From NCBI GenBank assembly GCA_902779765.1, contig CACZCQ010000001.1:186001-250000 (forward strand): a stretch of 64,000 bases of DNA. Direction: 5' to 3'. The notes under the pieces were generated by a model, which did no database searches, had not been told where the DNA came from, and saw only the letters and a program-made list of their open reading frames with translations. Origin of the DNA: an uncultured Bacteroidia bacterium. Its GTDB lineage: Bacteria > Bacteroidota > Bacteroidia > Bacteroidales > UBA932. The position numbers and the translations under genes are program-made. Positions 35,007 to 43,495 of this stretch are shown in pieces; the first letter of the stretch is position 1, and each line of letters opens with the position of its first letter.

Positions 35007-35624
35007 ATGGAACAAAACAAAGAAATGACGGCGAGTGAGAGCCTGGCTCTCATTACCGAGACGCTGAATAACAACCGTAAGGAAATCACCCGCAGGGGAG
35101 GGAAGTTCTTCATCCTCTGGGGAATCCTTCTGGCTTTCTTCTCATTGTTGGTATACGCCCTTTGGAAATCGACCGGACATGCTTACTGGAATAACCTTTG
35201 GTTCGCCTTGCCGCTTGTGGGCTATCCTTTGGCCAGGATGATCCGTTCCAAAGAAGAACCTGCGGTGGCGACTAATGTTGTCAGCAGGATCGTTTCGGGG
35301 ATATGGACATCATTCGGAGTATTCGCCTGTTCCGTCGCTGCATTCACAGTCCTTTTCACCACTGTGGGTGACCACCCTCTTGCAGCCATAGTTGCAGGTG
35401 CCGGTCTTACTGTGAACATAGTTCTTCTTTTCGGTCTGGCAGAGACCATCACCGGGGTGGCTTTGAAGAATTGGGCAATCAAGATCGCCGGTTTCGTCAC
35501 CGGCATTGGCAGCGTGGCCATCTATTACCTTACAGGAGCAACCAAGGAACAGATGTTCATCTTCACCTTTGCGGGACTCGTCCTGGTGGCTACGGGCCTC
35601 ATTGTAAAATACCAGAACCGATAG
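35007..35624 (+). CDS. Uncharacterised six-helix membrane protein
   Basis: 205 residues; a hydrophilic N-terminus (about 35) followed by five to six membrane helices in pairs. No catalytic motif recognised. It is coupled (3-bp gap) to a winged-helix regulator; the same pairing of a small membrane protein with a MarR/PadR-like regulator occurs in other Bacteroidota. Role unknown, possibly a stress-responsive membrane factor controlled by its partner. Confidence 0.75.
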   Translation: MEQNKEMTASESLALITETLNNNRKEITRRGGKFFILWGILLAFFSLLVYALWKSTGHAYWNNLWFALPLVGYPLARMIRSKEEPAVATNVVSRIVSGIWTSFGVFACSVAAFTVLFTTVGDHPLAAIVAGAGLTVNIVLLFGLAETITGVALKNWAIKIAGFVTGIGSVAIYYLTGATKEQMFIFTFAGLVLVATGLIVKYQNR

Positions 35625-35627
35625 ACC

Positions 35628-35909
35628 ATGTTCCCGAAACTTGACCCGGTACTTCATTCGGAGCTGAGGCTTGCCGTCGTTTCCCTGCTTGCGGGAGTGG
35701 AGTCAGCCGACTTCACCTACATCAAGAAACAAACGGGAGCGACTTCCGGCAACCTCAGCGTCCAGATAGACAAACTCTCGGCCGCCGGGTACATAACGGT
35801 CGAGAAAGGATTCAAGGGCAAGATGCCCTGCACCACCTGCCGCCTCACAGAAACCGGCCTCGAGGCCTTCAGGAACTACGTCACCGCCCTCAAGGAATAC
35901 ATTTCCTGA
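35628..35909 (+). CDS. Small winged-helix transcriptional regulator
   Basis: 93 residues, a single winged-helix domain (LRLAVVSLLAGVESADFTYIKKQTG, TSGNLSVQIDKLSAAGYITVEKGF), with no effector domain. The fold resembles MarR/ArsR-type regulators of the transcriptional regulator family found next to small membrane proteins. It probably regulates its own operon through the inverted repeat upstream of 35007. It contains CTTC but no clear metal site. Confidence 0.85.
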   Translation: MFPKLDPVLHSELRLAVVSLLAGVESADFTYIKKQTGATSGNLSVQIDKLSAAGYITVEKGFKGKMPCTTCRLTETGLEAFRNYVTALKEYIS

Positions 35910-35926
35910 ACCTTGGTACCGTCGGG

Positions 35927-36931
35927 CTAGTACTTGATCTTGTACTGGTTGCAGAAGTCGATGGCGGGCTGGTAGCCGCAGCGGGCGGCAAGGGAACAGC
36001 GGGACTCTGTCTTCTGGACCTTGCCTTCAGCGGCGTACAGCCTGCCCAGGCGGTAGAGGGTGGCTCCCAGATTCTCGTCGTGGAAATTCCCGGCCTTGAT
36101 CCCCTTCTCTGAAGTGTTGAAGAGTTGGTAGTAGGTCAAGGCCGCTTTTTCATAACTTTCGATCGCCTTTTCATTATCCTTCAGGCGGGCGTATGCAGCA
36201 CCCAGACCGTTGTGGATCCAGTAATCCATGGTGAGGGACTTGCCACTGTTGGATGCGAGCCAGTCCTCCGAAACTGCGATGTTCTCCTTATCCCTGCCGA
36301 GCAGGTTGAGGACCACCGCATACTGGTACTGGGTAAGCATATTCAAGGCTCCCTTTTCCTGCAACGAGCTGAAGCAGGAAGCGGCTCCCGGATAATCCTC
36401 GGCATCCAGGCAAGCCTGGGCCGCAAGCCTCAGGCTGTCCACGGGATCGACGACGTCCGCCAGGGATTCGACAGACTCGAGGTCTCCGATTATGATCCTG
36501 TTCCCTTCACGCGCAACGTCACCCAGGCTGGTGAAAGTCGAACTGCCGATGAGGAGCGGTACGGTCTGTTTCTTTATGACGAAGGCCGGGATGTCGGTGA
36601 TCATGACCTTGTCCCCGACCTTAAGCTTCCTGATTACGAACGAGGCGGACTTGGTGCTGGATCCGTCAGGCATCTTCAGGGTGGTCAGACCCTTGACATC
36701 ATCGTCGTGGATGTATCCGTTCTCATAGAGGAACAGGTAGGTGGTCGTGGACATGCTCACGAACCAGTTTTCCTCCGTGTAGTAGGTAAGCACCCCCACT
36801 CCGTTGACCGATGTCTGGATGGTGTATTTACCATCCTCTGCAGTGTCCTGGAGGGTGATTACGCTCTGGGCGTTGGCGAAGGATGCCGCAAGGAGCAGGC
36901 TTCCGACGGCGGCAAGCAGGCGGGCGTTCAT
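35927..36931 (-). CDS. Secreted TPR protein of unknown function
   Basis: 334 residues with a signal peptide (ends ANAQ). The N-terminal half (about 25-150) is beta-rich and vaguely recalls retropepsin-like secreted proteins, though no catalytic DTG/DSG is present; the C-terminal half has tetratricopeptide repeats (GLGAAYARLKDNEKAIESYEKA) and ends in a Sel1-like motif (AARCGYQPAIDFC). It starts 2 bp after purE and closes the smpB-miaA-purE operon. Function not recognised. Confidence 0.75.
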   Translation of the reverse strand: MNARLLAAVGSLLLAASFANAQSVITLQDTAEDGKYTIQTSVNGVGVLTYYTEENWFVSMSTTTYLFLYENGYIHDDDVKGLTTLKMPDGSSTKSASFVIRKLKVGDKVMITDIPAFVIKKQTVPLLIGSSTFTSLGDVAREGNRIIIGDLESVESLADVVDPVDSLRLAAQACLDAEDYPGAASCFSSLQEKGALNMLTQYQYAVVLNLLGRDKENIAVSEDWLASNSGKSLTMDYWIHNGLGAAYARLKDNEKAIESYEKAALTYYQLFNTSEKGIKAGNFHDENLGATLYRLGRLYAAEGKVQKTESRCSLAARCGYQPAIDFCNQYKIKY

Positions 36932-36933
36932 GG

Positions 36934-37401
36934 CTAAATGACAGTGTTACGGATCTTCTCTGCCTGGGCCTCCCTGTAGGCGTCCAGTTTGTCGGAAATG
37001 GCCTTGTCCCCAAGGGCTAGGATCTCCGCTGCCAGTATGGCGGCGTTCTTCGCGCCTCCGATGGCAACTGTCGCCACCGGGATTCCGGTAGGCATCTGGA
37101 CCATGGACAGGAGGGAATCCAGACCTCCGAGGTTCTTGGTCGCCATCGGGACGGCAATCACGGGGAGGGTGGTAAGTCCGGCGGCTACCCCCGCAAGGTG
37201 GGCTGCTCCTCCGGCTCCGGCGATCACGACACCGAAACCTCTGTCTTTAAGGGCTTTCGTATATTCGAACATCAGCTCCGGAGTCCGGTGGGCGCTGATG
37301 ACCCTTTTCTCATATTCGATTCCGAAGTCTTCGAGGATTCCGAATGCCCCTGACATGACTTCCAGGTCGCTGGTGGACCCCATGATGATGGATACTTTCA
37401 T
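36934..37401 (-). CDS. purE: N5-carboxyaminoimidazole ribonucleotide mutase, class I PurE
   Basis: 155 residues; converts N5-CAIR to CAIR in purine synthesis. The family signature [10 protein letters not shown] and [14 protein letters not shown] (catalytic His and Ser) are intact. It lies 13 bp after miaA; purK is not in the window. Confidence 0.97.
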   Translation of the reverse strand: MKVSIIMGSTSDLEVMSGAFGILEDFGIEYEKRVISAHRTPELMFEYTKALKDRGFGVVIAGAGGAAHLAGVAAGLTTLPVIAVPMATKNLGGLDSLLSMVQMPTGIPVATVAIGGAKNAAILAAEILALGDKAISDKLDAYREAQAEKIRNTVI

Positions 37402-37414
37402 GATCTATGATTAT

Positions 37415-38419
37415 TTACACGTTTGTCCAGTGAATCTTGAAACCGTCCTTCTCCATTCCGCGGAACCAGGTCATCTGCCTCTTTGCGAACTGGTGGATGG
37501 CGTTTCCCAGCAGCAGGCGCATCTCGTCGTAGGAGAGGATGCCCAGCACGTGCTGGGTCACGAACTTGTATTCAAGGCCGTAGTACATCAGGTCCTCTGG
37601 CCTTATCCCGCTGTCCAGCAAGCCTTTGACTTCCTCGATGAGGCCGCCTTGAAGCCTGGCGTCCAGCCTTGCGTCTATCCTGGCGTTCCTTTCCTCCCTG
37701 CTGACCAGGGTGCCGATGCAATAGGGTTTCTTAGGCATGAAGGAACTGTCCTTGACAGGATGGTCGCGCTTGTAAAGGGCAACTTCCAGGGCCCTTATCA
37801 CTCGGCGCTTGCTCTGCATCACGCCTTCGTCCGGAAGGGGACCGAGTTCCGCCAGCTTCTCCCGGAGCTCCTCGATGTCGAACTGTTCCAGTTCGGCACG
37901 GAGTCCTTCATCCGGCGGGACCTGCGGCAATGAATATCCGCTCGTGGCAGCCTGGATATAGAGGCCGGTGCCGCCGCAGAGGATAGGGATGCTGCCGCGT
38001 GAGCGGATGTCCCTGTAGGCTTCCTCGAAGGCCTGCTGCCATTGGTACAGGTCGAACCTCGTCCCGGCCGGGACTATGTCGATGAGGTGATATGGGACGT
38101 CGCCGTACTCCTCAAGGTCCTTCCCGGTTCCGATGTCCATTCCCCTGTAGACCTGCCTGCTGTCCGCGGATATTATCTCCGCTATGATGCCAGAGGGGAC
38201 ACCTCCCTCTGTCGTGAGGGTGGAAAAAATCCTGGCCAGGTCGACGGCGTAGCGGGTTTTGCCGGAGGCGGTGGGGCCGAGGACGACGACCAGGTCGATG
38301 GCGCCGGAAACATATTCATTGAAGACGGAGGCGACATCTATCGTCTCCGGGTCCGGCAGTGGAGCCGGCGGAGGGATGGGAATAGCTTCCCGAAGCCTGT
38401 TCTGACGGTTCCTTCCCAT
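37415..38419 (-). CDS. miaA: tRNA dimethylallyltransferase with N-terminal extension and palindromic insert
   Basis: Adds dimethylallyl to A37 of tRNAs reading UNN codons. P-loop GPTASGKT and the substrate motif ISADSRQVYRGMDIGTGKD are present. Two departures from normal: a roughly 40-residue proline-rich N-terminal extension (IPIPPPAPLPDPETID) before the P-loop, and about 15 extra residues (TLTTEGGVPSGII) between the P-loop helix and the ISADSRQ strand, encoded by a perfect 7-bp-arm hairpin. ATG 38419 follows the smpB stop by one base; an in-frame GTG at 38428 is an alternative. Confidence 0.94.
   Translation of the reverse strand: MGRNRQNRLREAIPIPPPAPLPDPETIDVASVFNEYVSGAIDLVVVLGPTASGKTRYAVDLARIFSTLTTEGGVPSGIIAEIISADSRQVYRGMDIGTGKDLEEYGDVPYHLIDIVPAGTRFDLYQWQQAFEEAYRDIRSRGSIPILCGGTGLYIQAATSGYSLPQVPPDEGLRAELEQFDIEELREKLAELGPLPDEGVMQSKRRVIRALEVALYKRDHPVKDSSFMPKKPYCIGTLVSREERNARIDARLDARLQGGLIEEVKGLLDSGIRPEDLMYYGLEYKFVTQHVLGILSYDEMRLLLGNAIHQFAKRQMTWFRGMEKDGFKIHWTNV
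38191..38211 (-). repeat. Short palindromic insert in miaA
   Basis: CAGAGGG (38191-38197) and CCCTCTG (38205-38211) with a 7-base loop. On the coding strand it encodes TEGGVPSG, matching the frame and composition of the motif KGGTPS in the uppP insert and RGTPL in the purL insert. Confidence 0.65.
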
Positions 38420-38420
38420 G

Positions 38421-38876
38421 TCATTCACCCCGCTCCATTTCGCGGCGTATATCCTTTTCCTTGATGGTGGCCCTCTTGTCGAATACCTTCTTTCCTCTGG
38501 CCAGTGCTATGACAAGCTTCGCGTAGCCTTCGTCGTTGATGAAGATCTTGACGGCAACGATCGTGAGTCCCTTCTCCTTGACTGCTTGGTGGAGGTGGCG
38601 CAGCTCTCGCTTGGTCAGGAGCAGTTTCCTGTCGCGGAGCGGCTCATGCTGACCCCAGGACCCCCAGAAGTATTTAGCCACGTTCATCCCCTTGACGAAC
38701 AGCTCGTTTCCGACGAAATAGCAGAAAGAATCGACAAGCGAAACCTTTCCCATCCTTATGGACTTGATTTCGGTGCCGACAAGTACGATACCGGCTTCGT
38801 ACGTCTCGAGAAACTCGTAATCGAACGAAGCTTTCTTGTTGCGGATCTCCACTTTGTGAGCCTTCTGCTTAGCCAT
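38421..38876 (-). CDS. smpB: SsrA-binding protein
   Basis: 151 residues; OB-fold protein that brings tmRNA to stalled ribosomes. Signature blocks [37 protein letters not shown] and a basic C-terminal tail are intact. First gene of its operon, behind a -7 box at 38897-38904. Confidence 0.97.
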   Translation of the reverse strand: MAKQKAHKVEIRNKKASFDYEFLETYEAGIVLVGTEIKSIRMGKVSLVDSFCYFVGNELFVKGMNVAKYFWGSWGQHEPLRDRKLLLTKRELRHLHQAVKEKGLTIVAVKIFINDEGYAKLVIALARGKKVFDKRATIKEKDIRREMERGE

Positions 38877-38896
38877 ATTCCTATACTCGTATTCTA

Positions 38897-38943
38897 CAAA
38901 TATACCACTTTTTTGGTGTTGCTATGAAAATTGTTTAAGTTTG
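38897..38943. promoter_or_regulatory. Divergent promoters of smpB and the M16 peptidase gene
   Basis: Minus-strand TATATTTG at 38897-38904 for smpB. On the plus strand TTTG (38912-38915), a 20-base spacer and TAAGTTTG (38936-38943), an exact consensus match, for the peptidase at 38969. Confidence 0.75.
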
Positions 38944-38968
38944 TCCCCCCTAAGTTATTGAAAGAAGA

Positions 38969-41881
38969 ATGAAAAGATTCATCATTGCGGCGTTGGCCGC
39001 GGTCGCAGTGCTCTCGATGGCCTCCTGCGCCAAGTACAAGTACAAGTATGAGACTGTGAAGGGAGATCCCCTCAAGACGAAGATCTATACCCTCGACAAC
39101 GGACTGAAGGTCTATATGACAGTCAATAAGGAGACCCCCCGCCTCCAGACCTATATCGCCGTTCGTGTTGGCAGCAAGAACGACCCCCACGAGACCACCG
39201 GTCTCTCCCACTATCTCGAGCATCTTATGTTCAAGGGTACGGAGAGCTTCGGTACCGCGGACTATGCTGCCGAAAAACCGATGCTGGACCAGATCAGGGA
39301 CCTTTTCGAGGTCTACAGGACCAAGACCGACCCTGCCGAAAGGCTGGCCATATACCACCAGATCGACTCCGTCAGCTACGAGGCGTCCAAGATCGCCATT
39401 CCCAATGAATATGACAAGCTGATGTCCGTCATCGGAGCCAAGGGTACCAACGCCTTCACGTCCAACGACATGACGGTCTACCAGGAGGATATTCCTTCCA
39501 ACGAGATCGACAACTGGGCGAAGATCGAGGCAGACAGGTTCAGGCATCCCGTCATCCGCGGTTTCCACACCGAGCTTGAGACTGTATACGAGGAGAAGAA
39601 CATGAGCCTTACCGAGGATGACTCCAAGGCAATGGAGGCAATCGACTCCGTCCTGTTCGCCCGTCATCCCTACGGCCTCCAGACCACTCTCGGAACCCAG
39701 GAGCACCTGAAGAACCCTTCGATCATCAACATCGAGAACCACAGGAACAATTTCTATGTGCCCAACAACATCGCCATCTGCGTATCCGGTGATTTCGATC
39801 CCGACACTTTCGTGGAGACCATAGAGAAGTACTTCGGTGACTGGGAGCCCAACCCGGACATCAAGACCCTCGAGTACGAACCTGAGCAGCCGATCACCAG
39901 CCCGGTTGAAAAGACCGTCTACGGTCTCGATGCCGAGTTCGTCATGGTAGGCTGGAGGACTCCCGGGGATAAGGACATCCTCAGGAGCGAGGTCGGAGAA
40001 CTCGTCAGTTCCATCCTGTACAACGGCAAGGCCGGTCTGGCCGACCTGGACCTTATCCAGGCCCAGAAGATCGGATCCTTCTATGGCTTCAACTACAGCC
40101 GTCCTGACTATGGTGAATTCCTCCTGGTCGGTTATCCCCGTGAGGGACAGACCCTTGAGGAGGCACGCGACCTGATGCTCGGGGAAATCGCCAAGCTTCG
40201 CAGCGGAGACTTTGATGAGAACCTCATCAAGTCCACCATCAACAACTTCAAGCTCAGCCAGATGTCCAGCCTTGCGAATAACGGCAGCAGGGCCATGCAG
40301 TTCGTGAACTCTTTCATCAGCGGTCATGAATGGAAGGATGACGCCCTCCAGCTCGGCCGTCTCGAGAAGGTCAGCAAGCAGCAGATCGTGGACTGGGCCA
40401 ACGAGTATCTCGGAGCCAAGAGCTATGTGGTTGCATTCAAGAGGATAGGAGAGGACAAGGGTATCGAGAAGATCGCTGCTCCGGCCATCACTCCTATCGA
40501 GACCAACCGTGGTGTCCAGAGCGCCTTCCTGACCGAAGTACAGCAGACGGAGGTCGCTCCCATCGAGCCGGTGTTCACTGATTTCTCCAAGGACATGGCG
40601 AAGGGCGAGCTCAAGGGTGGCGTCGAACTCCTTTATAAGAAGAACGAACTGAACGATATCTCAACCGTCGACTTCGTTTTCGACCGCGGCACCAATGCCG
40701 ATCCGAGGCTCTCCCTGGCATTCAGCTACCTCGATTATCTCGGAACTCCTACCAGGAGTGCGGAGGAAATCAAGAAGGAGATGTACTCACTGGCCTGCCG
40801 GAATGTCTTCTTACCCGGAGGAACCCAGTCTACGATAACAGTAACCGGCCTGGATGAGAACATCGGAGCAGCCGTGGATATCGTCGAGGACCTCATTTTC
40901 AATGCGGTTCCCGATACGGCCATCCTTTCTGCCCTCAAGGCTGACATACTGAAGGACCGTGCAGACAGCAAGCTGAGCCAGAGTGCCTGCTTCTCTGCCC
41001 TGCAGAGCTATATTTTCTATGGACCGGAGTACATCTACAAGACCACGCTGCCCAATGAGAAGGTGCTTTCCCTTACTTCCGAGGAACTTCTCGGAGCTGT
41101 CAGGGATCTTTTCTCCAAGAAGCACGAGGTCATGTATTATGGCCCGGCGGAAGAGGCGGCCGTTGAGAATATGCTTGCCGAGCATCATACTATCGAGGAC
41201 AATCCCCAGCCTTTGGTAAAGGAGCGTCCCGCAAGGAGGCAGGTCGCCGAAAGCGAGGTGTTCATCGCTCCATACGATGCCAACCAGTTCTATTACATAC
41301 AGTATTCCGACAGGGGAGAGAAGTTCGATGTCGCCAACGATCCTGCCATCTCGATGTACAACAGCTACTTCGGCAGCGGTATGAATGCCATCGTCTTCCA
41401 GGAGATGCGCGAAGCCAGGGGCCTTGCCTACTCGGCCAGCGCCTTCCTTTCCTCTCCGCCCTATGCCGACGATGACTATATGTTCTATGCATTCATTGCG
41501 TCCCAGAACGACAAGCTGAAGGATGCCGTCGAGGCTTTCGACCAGATCATAAACAACATGCCCGAGTCGGAGGAGGCATTCCAGGTTGCCAAGACATCCA
41601 TTCTTTCCAGGCTTCGTACCAGCCGTACGACCGGGATGGGCGTCCTGAACAAATATGTGGCGTTGAGGGATCTGGGGCTTTCCGAGGACCGTGACAAGGC
41701 TATCTTTGAGAAGATCCAGAACATGACCCTGGCCGATGTCAAGGCCTTCCAGGAGAAGTGGATCAAGGACCGCAGCTACGCATACGGACTGCTTGGACGC
41801 GAGAGCGATTTCGACATGGACTTCGCCCGCTCCCTCGGCCCCGTCACCAGCCTCACCCTCGAGGAGATATTCGGATACTAG
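38969..41881 (+). CDS. M16 family zinc metallopeptidase (insulinase/pitrilysin-like) lipoprotein
   Basis: 970 residues with a lipoprotein signal (Cys20 in LSMASCAKY). The active N-terminal half carries the inverted zinc motif HYLEH (about residue 80) and a downstream glutamate region (ELETVYEEKNMS); a second, inactive M16 domain forms the other half, giving the full two-lobed clamshell in one chain. It degrades peptides in the periplasm or at the outer membrane. Monocistronic behind a near-consensus promoter. Confidence 0.94.
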   Translation: MKRFIIAALAAVAVLSMASCAKYKYKYETVKGDPLKTKIYTLDNGLKVYMTVNKETPRLQTYIAVRVGSKNDPHETTGLSHYLEHLMFKGTESFGTADYAAEKPMLDQIRDLFEVYRTKTDPAERLAIYHQIDSVSYEASKIAIPNEYDKLMSVIGAKGTNAFTSNDMTVYQEDIPSNEIDNWAKIEADRFRHPVIRGFHTELETVYEEKNMSLTEDDSKAMEAIDSVLFARHPYGLQTTLGTQEHLKNPSIINIENHRNNFYVPNNIAICVSGDFDPDTFVETIEKYFGDWEPNPDIKTLEYEPEQPITSPVEKTVYGLDAEFVMVGWRTPGDKDILRSEVGELVSSILYNGKAGLADLDLIQAQKIGSFYGFNYSRPDYGEFLLVGYPREGQTLEEARDLMLGEIAKLRSGDFDENLIKSTINNFKLSQMSSLANNGSRAMQFVNSFISGHEWKDDALQLGRLEKVSKQQIVDWANEYLGAKSYVVAFKRIGEDKGIEKIAAPAITPIETNRGVQSAFLTEVQQTEVAPIEPVFTDFSKDMAKGELKGGVELLYKKNELNDISTVDFVFDRGTNADPRLSLAFSYLDYLGTPTRSAEEIKKEMYSLACRNVFLPGGTQSTITVTGLDENIGAAVDIVEDLIFNAVPDTAILSALKADILKDRADSKLSQSACFSALQSYIFYGPEYIYKTTLPNEKVLSLTSEELLGAVRDLFSKKHEVMYYGPAEEAAVENMLAEHHTIEDNPQPLVKERPARRQVAESEVFIAPYDANQFYYIQYSDRGEKFDVANDPAISMYNSYFGSGMNAIVFQEMREARGLAYSASAFLSSPPYADDDYMFYAFIASQNDKLKDAVEAFDQIINNMPESEEAFQVAKTSILSRLRTSRTTGMGVLNKYVALRDLGLSEDRDKAIFEKIQNMTLADVKAFQEKWIKDRSYAYGLLGRESDFDMDFARSLGPVTSLTLEEIFGY

Positions 41882-41897
41882 CCTGATTCCTTCTCCC

Positions 41898-41921
41898 GGG
41901 CCCTGAGTTTGTCGAGGGGCC
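41898..41921. repeat. REP-like motif CCCTGAGTTTGTCGAGGGG
   Basis: Close to the widespread short palindromic motif CCCTGAGC-TTGTCGAAGGG found in intergenic repeats of many bacteria. It is flanked by GG/CC that can extend the stem. Only one copy was noticed in this window. Confidence 0.4.
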
Positions 41922-41954
41922 AGTGTGGAGACAGAATGGAATTGAGCATCAACT

Positions 41955-42004
41955 ACTTAAGCATTTATGTTCGGCCAAAAACCGATAATCATAAATGCTT
42001 AAGT
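41955..42004. terminator. Long intergenic hairpin between convergent genes
   Basis: Perfect 15-bp inverted repeats (41955-41969 and 41990-42004) with an inner stem TCGG/CCGA (41971-41974 with 41982-41985), then a T run on the plus strand. It is a plausible bidirectional terminator for the peptidase and metK genes, though its AT-rich arms and nested structure would also fit a repeat element. Confidence 0.6.
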
Positions 42005-42048
42005 TTTTGTATATCAAAATGATTGTGTCTCCCCCAAGCCGGCTCGTT

Positions 42049-43302
42049 CTACCCCTGTATTCCGAAAGCTTTCCGGATATCTTCCACGGAGTCGAGTTTT
42101 TCCCAGCCGAAGAACTGTACTTCCTTCTCGTAGGGCTGGTCGCCACGGTACAGGGTGACTTTCCTGACAAAGGGGTCGCGTCCGAAATGGCCGTAGGTGG
42201 CGGTAGGGGAGTAGATGGGGTTCTTGAGTCCGAAACGGCGGATGATAGCTGCAGGACGCAGGTCGAACAACTGGCCGATCCTGAAGGCGATTTCGGCGTC
42301 CGGAATCAGGCCGGTACCCCAGGTGTTTACGAATATGCTGACGGGTCTGGCTACACCTATGGCATAGGCCAGCTGTACCATCATCCTGTCAGCCACTCCT
42401 GCTGCAACCATATTCTTGGCGATATACCTGGCAGCATAGGCCGCGCTGCGGTCGACCTTGGAAGGATCCTTCCCGGAGAAAGCTCCGCCGCCATGGGCTG
42501 AATGGCCTCCGTAGGTGTCCACGATAATCTTCCTTCCGGTCAGGCCGGTATCTCCGGCAGGGCCGCCGATCACGAATTTCCCGGTAGGGTTGACGTGCAG
42601 GATGAAATCTCCTTTGAAGAGCGAGGCTGTGGCCGGGTCGAGCTGGGCTTTTACCTTGGGCAGCAGGATGTTGCGTACATCGTTCTCTATCCTGGAGTGC
42701 ATCGCTTCATCGGTGTCGAATTCGTCGTGCTGGGTGGAGAGGACTATCGTATGGATGCGCAGGGGTTTCCCGTCTTCTGAATATTCGATCGTGTACTGAG
42801 ACTTGGAATCAGGCCTGAGATACGGCATCAGTTCAGGTTCCTTGTGACGGATCTGCGCAAGGGTCCAGAGGGTGAGGTGCGAAAGATAGAGTGCTAGCGG
42901 CATGTAGCTTTCGGTATCCTTGCAGGCGAAACCGAACATCATGCCCTGGTCGCCGGCACCCTGCTCATCGGGATCTTCCCGGGAGACGCCGCGGTTGATG
43001 TCCTGGCTCTGCTCGTGGATCTCGGAAAGGACTCCGCACGAATTGGCGTCGAACATATACTCGGCCTTGTTGTAACCGATACGGCTGATTACGTCGCGGA
43101 CAGTACCCTGGATGTCGACATAAGCATCAGTGCGGACCTCGCCGCCTACTATCACCAGACCGGTGGAACAGAAAGTCTCGCAAGCGACCTTGGATTCGGG
43201 GTCGCGGCGGAGGAATTCGTCGAGGATAGCGTCTGAAATCTGGTCGGCCACCTTATCAGGATGGCCCTCGGAGACTGACTCCGAAGTAAAAAGATAATTC
43301 AT
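42049..43302 (-). CDS. metK: S-adenosylmethionine synthase
   Basis: 417 residues; makes SAM from methionine and ATP. The N-terminus [21 protein letters not shown] and the motifs [12 protein letters not shown] and [19 protein letters not shown] are diagnostic. A frame continues to 43413, but the promoter and a predicted riboswitch lie inside it, so ATG 43302 is the start. Expression is probably repressed by SAM through the SAM-II-like element ending at the start codon. Confidence 0.98.
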   Translation of the reverse strand: MNYLFTSESVSEGHPDKVADQISDAILDEFLRRDPESKVACETFCSTGLVIVGGEVRTDAYVDIQGTVRDVISRIGYNKAEYMFDANSCGVLSEIHEQSQDINRGVSREDPDEQGAGDQGMMFGFACKDTESYMPLALYLSHLTLWTLAQIRHKEPELMPYLRPDSKSQYTIEYSEDGKPLRIHTIVLSTQHDEFDTDEAMHSRIENDVRNILLPKVKAQLDPATASLFKGDFILHVNPTGKFVIGGPAGDTGLTGRKIIVDTYGGHSAHGGGAFSGKDPSKVDRSAAYAARYIAKNMVAAGVADRMMVQLAYAIGVARPVSIFVNTWGTGLIPDAEIAFRIGQLFDLRPAAIIRRFGLKNPIYSPTATYGHFGRDPFVRKVTLYRGDQPYEKEVQFFGWEKLDSVEDIRKAFGIQG

Positions 43303-43357
43303 TTCTTTAGCATTTTTTTGACCGGGGTTGCAAGCGGTGCAAATCCTTCCCCGGAAG
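43303..43357 (-). promoter_or_regulatory. Probable SAM-II riboswitch in the metK leader
   Basis: The minus-strand leader folds with stem CCGGGG (43354-43349) and CCCCGG (43327-43322). The loop holds GATTTGCACCGCTTGCA, and the 3' tail, A-rich then TGCTAAAG, runs into the ATG. SAM-II aptamers have the same layout: a stem, an ATTT...CCG...TTGCA loop and a conserved GCTAAA tail that pairs back to form a pseudoknot masking the ribosome site. UUUGCA in the loop can pair with UGC(U)AAA in the tail. The location before metK fits. Confidence 0.7.
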
Positions 43358-43367
43358 TTTAGCGTTG

Positions 43368-43375
43368 CAAAGGTA
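43368..43375 (-). promoter_or_regulatory. -7 box of metK
   Basis: TACCTTTG on the minus strand fits TAnnTTTG and would start transcription a few bases before the riboswitch stem, leaving a leader of about 60 bases that is entirely riboswitch. Confidence 0.65.
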
Positions 43376-43495
43376 GGACAATTTTCGTAATGATTGAAAT
43401 AAAATTTTAGCAACCCGATTATTTGTATTATTTTCGTAGGTTAAAATAATGTAAATAAAAGTTAATTCATTAATATTTTATTACTTAACAAATCT

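Noticed and set aside
38894-40327. A 477-codon antisense frame under the M16 peptidase
   Set aside because: Shadow frame; the HxxEH peptidase on the plus strand explains the sequence.
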